Positions 35,039 to 45,100 of a DNA stretch of 64,000 bases are shown piece by piece. The stretch spans positions 102,382 to 166,381 of the forward strand of contig JBLWYD010000002.1 in assembly GCA_048267165.1 (NCBI GenBank), read 5' to 3'. The position numbers and the translations under genes were made by a program. The notes under the pieces were generated by a model. The model did not search any database, was not told the origin of the DNA, and saw nothing but the letters and a program-made list of their open reading frames with translations. Positions within the stretch are counted from its first letter, which is position 1. Every line of letters starts with the position of its first letter. Source of the DNA: PGYR01 sp048267165 (GTDB taxonomy: Bacteria > Bacteroidota > Ignavibacteria > Kapaibacteriales > UBA2268).

Positions 35039-36004
35039 CTATTTTTCCATTATATCTCTGTCGTAAGCTTTTATGATTTCTGATACTAATCTATGACGAA
35101 CAACATCGTGTTCATTAAAATACACAAAATCAATGCCTTCGATATTTTTCAATATTCTCTGTGCTGAGATTAAGCCTGATTTTTTACTTCTTGGTAAATC
35201 TATTTGAGTTATATCACCTGTTACAATTGCTTTTGAACCAACACCCAATCTTGTCAAAAACATTTTCATTTGTGTTTCAGTTGTATTTTGAGCTTCATCA
35301 AGTATTACAAAGGCATTGTTAAGCGTTCTACCACGCATATAAGCCAATGGATTAATTTCTATTATGTTTCTTTCTTTCATTATCTTGTATTTTTCAGGAG
35401 ATAGCATATACTGTAATGCGTCAGTAATAGGTCTTAGATACGGGTCTATTTTTTCTTCCAAATCACCAGGTAAAAAGCCTAACGATTCACCAGCTTCAAC
35501 TGCTGGCCTTGTTAATACAATTCTCTTTACTTCATTAAGTTTCAGTTCTCTTAATGCCATAGCTACTGCAAGGAATGTCTTTCCAGTCCCTGCTGGACCA
35601 ATTGAAAAGACTATATCATTCTGTTTAACTTTCTGGAAATATTCCATTTGAGTTTTAGTCTTTGTACGAATTTGATTCTTGAATCCCTTGTAAACTACAT
35701 TATCTTCATTCTTAATTGAAAATGTTTCTGGTGCTGATTTATTAACTGTTGTGAGCTGTATAACTGTCTTAACATCTGAATCGTTAAGTACTCCATTCTT
35801 CTTTACCATATATAGTAATTCTTTGAATATAGAGTCAAGTACTTTAACTTCTTCTTCATTTCCTGTTATGACAATCTGGTTTCCTCTAACGAATATAGTA
35901 GATTCGAAAGCAGACTCTATCAAATTCAATAATGAATCATTAGCTCCAAAAACTGATACTAAATCAGTATCATCCAGATTAATATATTTTACGATTTCAG
36001 ACAT
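35039..36004 (-). CDS. phoH: PhoH-family ATPase
   Basis: PhoH-like proteins are cytosolic P-loop ATPases associated with RNA metabolism and ribosome maturation (YbeZ group). The protein has an N-terminal KH-like region (SAFESTIFVRGNQIVITGNE), then the P-loop GPAGTGKTF near residue 135, RPAVEAGESLGFLPGDLEEK, the AYMRGRTLNNAFVILDEAQN Walker B, and VTGDITQIDLP. The length of 321 residues is typical. A strong terminator separates it from the upstream LysM gene, so it should have its own promoter within the short gap. ybeY is not adjacent. Confidence 0.95.
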   Translation of the reverse strand: MSEIVKYINLDDTDLVSVFGANDSLLNLIESAFESTIFVRGNQIVITGNEEEVKVLDSIFKELLYMVKKNGVLNDSDVKTVIQLTTVNKSAPETFSIKNEDNVVYKGFKNQIRTKTKTQMEYFQKVKQNDIVFSIGPAGTGKTFLAVAMALRELKLNEVKRIVLTRPAVEAGESLGFLPGDLEEKIDPYLRPITDALQYMLSPEKYKIMKERNIIEINPLAYMRGRTLNNAFVILDEAQNTTETQMKMFLTRLGVGSKAIVTGDITQIDLPRSKKSGLISAQRILKNIEGIDFVYFNEHDVVRHRLVSEIIKAYDRDIMEK

Positions 36005-36028
36005 AATAATTATCTTATCTTACTTATT

Positions 36029-36071
36029 AAAAAAAAAGACCTCACCGAAGATATTATCTTCCATGAGGTCT
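36029..36071 (-). terminator. Strong intrinsic terminator after the LysM gene
   Basis: AGACCTCA at 36037 pairs with TGAGGTCT at 36064, with an inner GAAGATA/TATCTTC stem. On the minus strand a run of more than seven T follows. It ends the envelope coiled-coil operon before phoH. Confidence 0.9.
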
Positions 36072-36095
36072 AGAGTAACTCAAATTCTGAATGAA

Positions 36096-36884
36096 TTATT
36101 GACCATCTGTACCAGTGCCACCAGTTGTAGCATTAGCGTCAGTAGCTTCTTTTTTCATTCTGTAATACTTTCTTTCTGCTTTCATTTCTTCAGGGTTTTT
36201 AGGTCCTTTAGGCGGAATAGAAAGTACCCATCCCGGTTGAATAACGTCAGGATTTCTAATCAAGCTAGTGTTAGCTTGCCATATTTTTGGCCATTGATTA
36301 GGATCGCCGTAGATTTCAGTATTACCAGCTATGTTCCATAGACAGTCTTTGTTTTCTGCCCAAGTACCAACTGTATAAGTAGTGATTTTCTTTTCTCTGT
36401 AAAGACCTTTGATGTCTTTACCTAATTTTACCATTCTTGGGTAAATGTCTGGTAATAAAGAAATTTTATTATTTCTTAATTCCATGTATTGTCTTTCTAA
36501 TTCTTCAACTTCTGATCTTTTGTCAGCTAGTTCATCATTAGATAATCTTTGCATTTCTCTTACTTTACCTTCCAATTGACCAAGCTTTTGTTTGAAAGCT
36601 TCTAAATCAGCTGCATTTGCACCAACTAATTTCATCAATGCATCATTACAATCTTCTAATTGCTTTTTAGTATCAGCAATTTTAGCTTTGATATCATTTT
36701 GATCACCTTTGATAGATGCAAGTTGATCTTCTAAGCTTTTGATTTTTGATTGGTAATCGTTAATTCTAAGTGTTGCTTCATCTTCTGTTAGTTCTAAATC
36801 AGGTTTCGACGCAGGAGGCATTTGTGATAACAAATGACCGCTAGCTAAAACTGAGAACAATAATATTAATACTAGGTTTTTCAT
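36096..36884 (-). CDS. Periplasmic coiled-coil protein with C-terminal LysM-like domain
   Basis: A signal peptide (MKNLVLILLFSVLASGHLLS) is followed by about 110 residues of heptad coiled coil (IKSLEDQLASIKGDQNDIKA, KKQLEDCNDALMKL, ELERQYMELRN). Then comes a LysM-like domain (TYTVGTWAENKDCLWNIAGN; WPKIWQANTSLIRNPDVIQP; GWVLSIPP), which in this family binds peptidoglycan. The tail is Lys-rich, then Gly/Thr-rich. Role in envelope spacing or anchoring is inferred. It lies 38 bases after a second, smaller coiled-coil lipoprotein, and a terminator follows, so the two form a bicistron. Confidence 0.85.
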   Translation of the reverse strand: MKNLVLILLFSVLASGHLLSQMPPASKPDLELTEDEATLRINDYQSKIKSLEDQLASIKGDQNDIKAKIADTKKQLEDCNDALMKLVGANAADLEAFKQKLGQLEGKVREMQRLSNDELADKRSEVEELERQYMELRNNKISLLPDIYPRMVKLGKDIKGLYREKKITTYTVGTWAENKDCLWNIAGNTEIYGDPNQWPKIWQANTSLIRNPDVIQPGWVLSIPPKGPKNPEEMKAERKYYRMKKEATDANATTGGTGTDGQ

Positions 36885-36922
36885 TTTTCCTCTAAATAAT
36901 TGTTTTACTGAATAAAAGTAAA

Positions 36923-37219
36923 TTAATTGTTATCTGGCCAAACATTGGGCCATTGTGACAATTTATCTTTAACAAACTGAGTTTTCTCGTTACAATCGTT
37001 TAACTCAGACTCTCTACTTTTTAGCTCAGATTTCAATTTATTCAAATCAGCTTTTGCTGTTTGGATATTCTCTGTAAGCTGCGCTTCTTGGCGTCTTAGG
37101 TCTTGTAGCATTGCCAACTGTTCTTCAGTTATCATGCTTGTACAATCAGTTAAAAACAAACAAGAAGCTGCGAATATAATCGCGGCTGCCGTTGTTTTTA
37201 CTACTTTATTGGATAACAT
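36923..37219 (-). CDS. Small coiled-coil lipoprotein (98 aa)
   Basis: The lipoprotein signal has the lipobox FLTDC (Cys at residue 26). The mature part is one long helix with heptads (LAMLQDLRRQEAQLTENIQT, LKSELKSRESELNDC), ending SQWPNVWPDNN. The C-terminal WPNVWPDN resembles the WPKIW of the LysM partner. In layout it is like Lpp, though sequence similarity to Lpp is not evident. ATG has a strong ribosome site (GGAGGG, seven bases upstream). It is the first gene of the two-gene envelope operon. The 207-base gap to valS holds only AT-rich divergent promoter sequence. Confidence 0.8.
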   Translation of the reverse strand: MLSNKVVKTTAAAIIFAASCLFLTDCTSMITEEQLAMLQDLRRQEAQLTENIQTAKADLNKLKSELKSRESELNDCNEKTQFVKDKLSQWPNVWPDNN

Positions 37220-37426
37220 AATGTACCCTCCGATATCATTTATTAATAAAAGTTAAATAGTATTTTTCAAATATCGCAAAAAGTATTTTTAATTACTAGT
37301 TAAATAGTCTATTTAATGACCAAAATATTTTAACAATGACTGTTTTTCTTAACAAAATTAAATTTAAGCCCTATTTTAATTAATTTTGCATAATTACTAT
37401 ATTAAAAATACTAAACGTAAATCCTT

Positions 37427-40111
37427 ATGCAATTCGATAAGAACTTCAACTTCAAAGAAAGAGAAAAGAACTGGTACCAGAAATGGGAAGATAATAAGAT
37501 ATTCAAAGCAGATGAGAATTCTGATAAAGAGCCTTATTCTATTCTCATGCCTCCACCAAATGTAACTGGAATGTTGCACTTCGGTCACGTACTTAACCAT
37601 ACTCTCCAAGATTTATTTATCAGAAGGATGAGAATGAATGGTAAAGAAGTAGTTTGGTTTCCAGGAATGGATCATGCTGGAATAGCTACTCAAACTAAAG
37701 TTGAGCAAAAACTTAAAGAAGGTGGTCTAACTAGACATGATTTGGGTAGAGAGAAGTTCGTAGCTAAAGTCTGGGATTGGAAAGAGGAATACGGCGGTAT
37801 AATATTAGAGCAACTAAAAAGACTTGGTATATCTTGTGATTGGGATAGAACCTTATTTACAATGGACGAGTCTGCTTCGAAAGCAGTTGAGGAAATGTTC
37901 ATCAGATTATATGATGAAGGACTCATATATAAGGGCAAAAGAATAATCAACTGGTCTCCCCTTGCTCAAACCGCACTTTCTGATGAAGAAGTAGAGTTCA
38001 AGGAAGTCCACGAAAAATTATACACTATGAAGTATTACTTCAAAGGTACTGATAGCTATTTAAAAGTAGCAACAGTTAGACCAGAAACTATTTTTGGTGA
38101 CATAGCTGTTGCAGTTAATCCTAATGATATAAGATACAAAAAATTAATTGGACAGAAAGTAGTTGTACCTTTGGTTAACCGTGAAGTCGAAATAATTGGT
38201 GATGATTATGCTGACCCTGAATTTGGAACAGGTTGTGTGAAAATCACTCCAGCACACGACCCAAATGACTTTGAGATTGGGAAAAGACATAATCTTGAAT
38301 CAATAAATACTATCAACCCTGATGGTACTATGAACGAATTAGCTGGTAAATACGCAAATCTAGATAGATTCGAAGCAAGAAAAGAAGTAATCAAAGATTT
38401 AGAAGAATCTGGATTAATGGAAAAAATAGACGACTATACTCACAATGTAGGCTTCTCGCAACGTGGTGGAGAGCCAATTGAGCCTTATCTATCAGACCAA
38501 TGGTTTGTTAATATGAAACCACTTGCAGAACAAGCTTTGAAAGTAGTTCAAGATGGCGAAATAAAGTTCCACCCAAATCATTGGGTAAAGACTTACGAAC
38601 ATTGGATGAACAATATTCGTGATTGGTGTATTTCGCGTCAATTATGGTGGGGACATAGGATTCCTGTTTTTTATGACGAAAATGGCAACCACACTGCAGC
38701 AAGAAACGAAGACGAAGCTAGGACTAAACTAAAATTGTCTTCTGATGCAGTTCTTAGACAAGATGAAGATGTACTAGACACTTGGTTTTCTTCTTGGTTA
38801 TGGCCACTGACTACAATGGGATGGTTCGACGAAAATGGGAATGAGAATCTAGATAACCCGACTATGATGAAGTTCTCCCCTACTGATTTATTAGTGACTG
38901 GTCCAGATATTATATTCTTCTGGGTAGCACGAATGGTGATGGCTTCAAAGAATGTAAAAGATGAGATTCCATTCAAGAATGTTTATTTTACTAGTCTAAT
39001 AAGAGATGGCCAAGGTCGTAAATTATCTAAATCACTAGGTAATTCACCAGACCCATTAAACGTTATGGATAAGTATGGAGCTGATGCTGTTCGTTTTACT
39101 ATTCTTTATCTTGCACCACTAGGACAAGACGTAAGGATGGAAGTTGATTTGGAAGCTCAGGACATTCCTTCGATGGAAGTTGGACGTAATTTCGCAAATA
39201 AGTTGTGGAATGCAGGCCGTTTCCTTGATATGAAAGCTGAACAGTTTGGTGAAACCACTGAAATACCGAATGAAAATGAATTATCCCTTTCTGATAAATG
39301 GATACAATCTAAGCTTCATGAGTCAATTCTAAAAATAGATGACTGTCTTAATAATTTTAAAGTGACGGAATACTCCAAGACACTATATGACTTTATATGG
39401 TCTGATTTCTGTGGCTGGTATATAGAAGCACTAAAAATAGAATCTTATTCAAATACAGATGAATTAAATAAGAAAAAACTAGCTTTTGCTATAAATATAT
39501 TCAATGAAGTTTTGAAATTACTTCACCCAGTAATGCCGTTTATTACTGAAGAGTTATGGCATTTACTTAACAAGAAAGATGAGAACGAAAGTATTTCTAC
39601 TCAACAATTGATTAAGTCTGATAAATCTTCGATTTCAAGAACTGCGATTGACGATTTTGAGAAACTAATGACAATAGTAGAAACTACTAGAAGTCTTAAA
39701 TCAAGTACTCCAAGTATATCTGCGGAACAAAGACTTAAACTAGGTATAACAACTAATAGTGAAATAACTCAACTTATAGAGACTAATATCAATCTCTTGA
39801 AAGAGCTTACAAAGTCAACTGAAATACTTCTTAACGAAACCTCTGAAGAAACTTCTATTAAAGGGGTTACAAACTTTGCTGAGTTAGATTTATTTGTAGG
39901 TGATGCTGTTGACCCAGAGCAAGAGATAGAAAGACTTACAGGTGAGATAAAACGATTAGAAGGTCAAGTATTTGGCATTAATAAGAAACTTTCTAACGCT
40001 AGTTTCGTTGATAATGCACCTGCACAGGTTGTAGAAATGGAAAGAAAGAAACTGAGTGATATGAGTGAGAAAATAGAACAATTGAAAGAAAGTTTAATTT
40101 CATTCTCATAA
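37427..40111 (+). CDS. valS: Valyl-tRNA synthetase
   Basis: ValS charges tRNA-Val. The class I motifs are PPPNVTGMLHFGH (HIGH type) and GRKLSKSLGNSPDP (KMSKS type). The editing domain has TVRPETIFGDIAVAVNP, and the C-terminal coiled-coil arm typical of ValS is present (EIERLTGEIKRLEGQV, KKLSNASFVDNAPAQVVE). The length of 894 residues is normal. TAATTTTG at 37381 is a possible -7 promoter box, but no clear -33 box accompanies it. nuoF follows after 61 bases without a visible terminator. Confidence 0.98.
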   Translation: MQFDKNFNFKEREKNWYQKWEDNKIFKADENSDKEPYSILMPPPNVTGMLHFGHVLNHTLQDLFIRRMRMNGKEVVWFPGMDHAGIATQTKVEQKLKEGGLTRHDLGREKFVAKVWDWKEEYGGIILEQLKRLGISCDWDRTLFTMDESASKAVEEMFIRLYDEGLIYKGKRIINWSPLAQTALSDEEVEFKEVHEKLYTMKYYFKGTDSYLKVATVRPETIFGDIAVAVNPNDIRYKKLIGQKVVVPLVNREVEIIGDDYADPEFGTGCVKITPAHDPNDFEIGKRHNLESINTINPDGTMNELAGKYANLDRFEARKEVIKDLEESGLMEKIDDYTHNVGFSQRGGEPIEPYLSDQWFVNMKPLAEQALKVVQDGEIKFHPNHWVKTYEHWMNNIRDWCISRQLWWGHRIPVFYDENGNHTAARNEDEARTKLKLSSDAVLRQDEDVLDTWFSSWLWPLTTMGWFDENGNENLDNPTMMKFSPTDLLVTGPDIIFFWVARMVMASKNVKDEIPFKNVYFTSLIRDGQGRKLSKSLGNSPDPLNVMDKYGADAVRFTILYLAPLGQDVRMEVDLEAQDIPSMEVGRNFANKLWNAGRFLDMKAEQFGETTEIPNENELSLSDKWIQSKLHESILKIDDCLNNFKVTEYSKTLYDFIWSDFCGWYIEALKIESYSNTDELNKKKLAFAINIFNEVLKLLHPVMPFITEELWHLLNKKDENESISTQQLIKSDKSSISRTAIDDFEKLMTIVETTRSLKSSTPSISAEQRLKLGITTNSEITQLIETNINLLKELTKSTEILLNETSEETSIKGVTNFAELDLFVGDAVDPEQEIERLTGEIKRLEGQVFGINKKLSNASFVDNAPAQVVEMERKKLSDMSEKIEQLKESLISFS

Positions 40112-40172
40112 GATTTAGAGATTTAAGCAATAAGTATTATATTGACAACTGAATAATAACATAATCTGAAAA

Positions 40173-41501
40173 ATGATGGAAAAGAACCCAAAACTATTAT
40201 TACCAGAAATAAAAGATCTTCATAAATTAGAAGTTTTCGAGCAAAATGGTGGATACCAACAAGCAAGAAAAGCTCTAAAAATGGAGAAAACTGAGATTAT
40301 AGATACTGTAAAGAAATCTAATCTTCGTGGACGTGGAGGAGCTTGTTTCCCTACTGGCTTGAAGTGGTCATTTATGCCCGACGGTATAGATAAACCTAAT
40401 TATCTAGCAGTAAATGGTGACGAAGCAGAACCAGGTTCATTCAAAGATAGAAGAATATTTGAATTTAACCCGCATCTATTACTTGAAGGTATATTGATAG
40501 CTGGTAAAGCTATGAACTTGAAAGCCGCATATATTTATATACGTGGTGAGTATTACCTTTGGAATAAATTGATGCAAGCCGCAGTTGACGAAGCTTATGA
40601 AGCTGGTTACTTTGGCGAGAAAATGAAAGAAAAATTCGGAATCGATTTTGCTATGGATGTATATGTTCATAGTGGAGCTGGTGCATATATTTGCGGTGAA
40701 GAAACATCGTTGATGAATTCACTTGAAGGCAATAGAGGTTATCCTCGATTCAAACCACCATTCCCTGCACAAGTTGGGTTATGGGGTATGCCTACTACAG
40801 TTAATAATGTTGAAACAATTGCTGCAATACCTAAGATATTCGAAATTGGTCCAGAAACTTATGCTGGGTTAGGTGCACAAGGACACCCAGGTACATTATT
40901 ATACGGTGTGAGCGGTCATGTAAATAAACCAGGTGTTTATGAACTTGAAACTGGTATAACATTAAGAAGTTTAATATATGATGTATGTGGTGGTGTAATT
41001 GGTGGAAAGAACATAAAAGCAATTATACCTGGTGGCTCATCTATGCCTGTACTTTCTGCAGATGAAATCGATGTTCATATGGATGAAGAGTCATTGAAAA
41101 AAGTAGGTACTCATATTGGTACTGCTGGCGTAATGGTAATGGATGAAGATACTGACTTGGTTAAAGTCACTTTACGTATTGCTCACTTTTATCATCACGA
41201 ATCTTGCGGTCAATGTACTCCATGCCGAGAAGGTTGTGGTTGGATGGAGAAAACTTTGAAACGTATAGACAAAGGTGAAGGAACTTCTAAAGACTTAGAT
41301 TTATTAATTTCAGTATGTAATAATATTGAAGGTAATACGATATGTGCATTAGGTGATGCTGCTGCTTGGGCTGTAAGAGGATTTGTAAATAAATTCCGTA
41401 GTGAATTCGAAGCAAAAGTAAAAGCGACAAGAGTATTCCAAGCTCCAAATATTGCTCACGCGAAAAGAGCTACTGCTGATACATTGATTTATGAAAGCTA
41501 G
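40173..41501 (+). CDS. nuoF: NADH-quinone oxidoreductase subunit F (NADH-binding)
   Basis: NuoF carries the FMN and NADH sites and the N3 cluster of complex I. Seen are RGRGGACFPTGLKWSFMP (FMN/NADH site), NGDEAEPGSFKDR, GAGAYICGEETSLMNSLEG, and the cluster motif SCGQCTPCREGC with a fourth Cys in GNTICALGD. At 442 residues it lacks the N-terminal thioredoxin-like and C-terminal ferredoxin extensions of hydrogenase-type homologues, so NuoF is preferred. The ATG at 40176 is an alternative start one codon on. No other nuo gene is adjacent; it is followed by a terminator. Confidence 0.94.
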   Translation: MMEKNPKLLLPEIKDLHKLEVFEQNGGYQQARKALKMEKTEIIDTVKKSNLRGRGGACFPTGLKWSFMPDGIDKPNYLAVNGDEAEPGSFKDRRIFEFNPHLLLEGILIAGKAMNLKAAYIYIRGEYYLWNKLMQAAVDEAYEAGYFGEKMKEKFGIDFAMDVYVHSGAGAYICGEETSLMNSLEGNRGYPRFKPPFPAQVGLWGMPTTVNNVETIAAIPKIFEIGPETYAGLGAQGHPGTLLYGVSGHVNKPGVYELETGITLRSLIYDVCGGVIGGKNIKAIIPGGSSMPVLSADEIDVHMDEESLKKVGTHIGTAGVMVMDEDTDLVKVTLRIAHFYHHESCGQCTPCREGCGWMEKTLKRIDKGEGTSKDLDLLISVCNNIEGNTICALGDAAAWAVRGFVNKFRSEFEAKVKATRVFQAPNIAHAKRATADTLIYES

Positions 41502-41530
41502 AAAACATTAAAAAAGATAAATAAAGAGTT

Positions 41531-41571
41531 AAAGGAAGTTAGTTATTGAAAGTATCTGACTTCCTTTTTTT
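41531..41571 (+). terminator. Intrinsic terminator after nuoF
   Basis: AAAGGAAGTTAG pairs with CTGACTTCCTTT across a short loop and is followed by a T-run. nadD begins six bases after it. Confidence 0.85.
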
Positions 41572-41576
41572 ATAAT

Positions 41577-42158
41577 ATGAATAATATAATCGGATTATTA
41601 GGTGGTAGTTTCAACCCCATACACGAAGCACATACTTCAGTGGCAAATTACTTTATAGAGCATCACTCCGCTGATAAAGTCATATTTATACCATGTAACG
41701 TCTCCCCTTTTAAAACTAATGAAAGCATTGCCCCTAATTATCATAGATTAGAGATGGTGAAGCTTGCTATCCAAAATAATACAATGTTCGATGTATCTGA
41801 ATTTGAATTAGAAAACGAAGGTATTTCTTATACATATCAAACTATAGAGCATTTTAAAACTCTCTATCCTAATGATAAGCTATGTTTATTAGTTGGTGGT
41901 GATCAAGCTGAGAATTTTCACAATTGGAAGAATTGGCAGTATATATTGGATAATGTAGATATTTATGTTGCTCTAAGAAAAGGATATAAAATCCCAACTT
42001 ATGAGTTTGAAAGCTATAAAAAAGCTGTGTATATGGAAATGCCTTTCATTGAAATCTCGGCTTCTGAGATAAGAGAAAAAGTTGCAAGTGGTAAAACTGG
42101 AATACAGTTTCTTGATCCTAAAATAGAATCCTATATTATTGAATACAAAGTATATTAA
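41577..42158 (+). CDS. nadD: Nicotinate-nucleotide adenylyltransferase
   Basis: NadD joins NaMN and ATP to form NaAD in NAD synthesis. Present are GLLGGSFNPIHEAHTS (GxFxPxHxGH signature), KVIFIPCNVSPFK, the LCLLVGGDQAENFHNWKNW segment, and ISASEIREKVASG (ISxTxIR type). The length of 193 residues is normal. There is little room for a promoter between the upstream terminator and this start, so initiation may rest on the AT-rich tract itself or on read-through. It overlaps the convergent DUF4175 gene by four bases. Confidence 0.95.
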   Translation: MNNIIGLLGGSFNPIHEAHTSVANYFIEHHSADKVIFIPCNVSPFKTNESIAPNYHRLEMVKLAIQNNTMFDVSEFELENEGISYTYQTIEHFKTLYPNDKLCLLVGGDQAENFHNWKNWQYILDNVDIYVALRKGYKIPTYEFESYKKAVYMEMPFIEISASEIREKVASGKTGIQFLDPKIESYIIEYKVY

Positions 42159-45100
42159 TTAGATTTTTGTTTTAGCTCTTCGAAGTACTTCTTAATCAAT
42201 TCTTCCATATCTTTAGTATAACCTAATTTCAAAGACTCTTTGAGTTTTTCTTCAGATACTTTATTTAAATACTCTTTCAATTTCAGAGCTTCTGGACTAT
42301 TTTGTGAATATTGTTTTCCAGATTTAGCTTCTCTTTTCTTCTCAAAGTCGCGTTCATTTTCAGAGCGGTTAGCATCCAGTAGTTTAGATAATATCTTTTC
42401 TTGACGCTCAATTGTAGCTTGAGTTATGTTGCCAGACTCCATATCAGCCATTACTTCTTTCATTTCTTTCGCTATTTCTTCCAAATCAATTTGCTTTTTA
42501 CCACCTTGCTTTTGGAATTTCTTTTGCTCTTCCGCTAGTTCTTCGATAGATTTTTTAGCATTCCCTTGTTCATTTTTCAGTCTACCATATTCAGATTGCA
42601 TTTGCATTTCTGATTTGCCACCACTTCCACCTTGCCCTTCTTTACCTGGTTGTTGCCCTTGTTGCATCATTTGTTGAAGTGAGTTATTTACCATTTGTTG
42701 TTGAGCTGCTGCTTGTTGTAATTGTTGCGAGAATCCCATTCCACCAGGTGAATTACTCATACCCGGAGAATTGCCACCCGAACCTTCTTGACCTTTACCT
42801 TGCCCTTTGCCCTTGCCTTGACCTTGCATTTGACCTAACATACCCTGCATTTGGCTAACAGCACTATTCATTTTCGCCATAGATTGTTGCTGAGCTTTAC
42901 CAGCTTGAGATGAGCGTCTTTCTGCTAATTCACTCATAGCTGTATTCATCTCTTGCATAGCTTTCCCAATATCTTTACCCATCTCTGGTGTTACTGCAAA
43001 TGATTTTTCTGATAACTCATTTAAGCTATTTGCTACTCTCTGCAATGACTCATTTAACTTATTCTGCTTATTATTTATTTCGGGCAATTGCGGAGAGTTA
43101 TAATTTGAAGCATTTGTTTGATTCTTTAATTGTTCTTGTTCTTTGGAAATCTGAAGCATATCTTGGACAGCTTTTTTCATTGTATTCAAAGTTTCTCTTG
43201 AAACTTTATTCTCCATTTCTTGTTTAAGCTCAGACATTTTCTTGTTGAATTTCTTCATATTCTGCTTTGCTTTCTGCTGATTCTTCTGAGCTTCTTGTTT
43301 ATCACCTTTTTGAAGATTCTGTTCAGATTGTTCCATTTGCTCAGAAGTTTCTTGCTTATCTAGCTCTTTATTAGCTTCATCAAGTTTATCCATAGGCATA
43401 TCTTCTTGCTTAGACAGCATATCTTCAAGCTCTTTCATCTGGTTCTCTAACTTGTCCAAATCCTTTTTAAGATTCTCTTGCTCTTTTGCTAATTTTTCAT
43501 TTTCCTTACTATTCTTCGAATCAGATTTCTCTGTTTCTTTCATTAAGTTATCTAAGTCTTTTTCGAGCTTCTCACCCATCTTTTTTATAGCGTCTGTTTT
43601 TTGTTCTGCTTTCATTCTTTCAAGCATTTTCATAGATCGCTCTATGCTTTTTTGGAATTGCTCCTCGTCGAATTTCATATCTTCAAGTGCTTTTTGCATT
43701 TCCTGAGGAGTCATATTCTTTAACTCCTTATTCATCTTTTCTTGCATTTTTCTAAGTTCAGGCATATCTACTTGCTTCAGTAAATCTTGTAATTTCATGA
43801 ACTTTTCTAATGTTTCTGGAGAAAGCACTTTATTCTCGTGCATTTCCTTAGCCGTTTCATTTATCTTTTCTTGTAAATCCTTTACATTCTCAGAAATTTG
43901 TTTTTGCTTGTCTGCTATATCTTCTGCTTTTTTCTTTTGCTCATAGTTCATCTCTTTCTTTTTGAAGTCTTTTCTCAAGTCTTGTTTGAGCTCTTCCATA
44001 TTCTTCTTCAATTCTTGAGCATCTTTTAATACTTCAGAAAGATCTTTTTCAATCTCTTTTTGAGCCTGTTCAGATGAAGCAATAACTTCTTCTAGTGAAG
44101 GTAATCTAAGCGATAGAATCCTTGTTCTAGCTGATTTAGGCCCATTTACTATATCATTATCAAAAACTTCTAGATAAAATTCATATTCGTCTTCTGGAGT
44201 AATCCCAAGTGAATTTAAGTCCCACATATATGAAGCTAATTGGTACTTTTCGTACTTCTTTATACTTATATTTATAGATTTATAATCTTTATCCGGAGCT
44301 ACATAATTCGACTTTACTAACTTATAATTCAATTTTAACTTCGTAAATCCAAAGTCATCCATTATCTCTGTATCAATCTGTATAAGAGCATTCTCAGACA
44401 ATTGCACGTTTTCAGATGGATTAATTAGAGTAATATTGGGACTATTATCTGATGTAGCTATGATACTATATTTAATTGGATTTTCATTATCTATTCCGTT
44501 ACTATCATATAGTTTGAAAAAATAATATCCAGATTTTCTGATAGTGTAGTTGAGATTAGCTTTAGTGTCCTTTACTGATAATGCGATAGTATCTGATTTA
44601 CTTAATGTTTCACTAACAATTCCATTCGAATCCGTTATCGAAGATTCTGAATTGAATATCATCAGTGCTTTCTTGATACTCTTATTAGCTTCCAAGTTAA
44701 ATGTAATTCTACTACCATTTATTGCTACTATATCCGCTGTATTTATGTCGAAATCAATTGGTCTCTCTCCAGTATAAGAAGGATAAGATACCTTGCCTGT
44801 CATTCTTTTTACTACTGGTCTCTCGCTAACATTTACTTTACCAATCTTTGTTTGGATAGATGAGTTATACCATTGAGTACTTGCAAAATATGAAACTGAA
44901 TTCTTAATAGAGGCTAATTTGTATATATATTCTTTATCAGAATTTCTTTCTATAACTAACTTATCGTATTCGTCTTGATTATCTTCTTTAATAAATAATG
45001 TCAATTTATCTGGGCTATTTCCCGTCGAGGATATTACTATCTCTACATCTTCCCCTCTCAAAACATTATTACTCTTCGAGTTCAAAGTTATTTCAAATGG

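Noticed and set aside
40479..41022. Minus-strand ORFs inside nuoF
   Set aside because: They lie inside a strongly conserved complex I subunit and have no signal or neighbours to support them.
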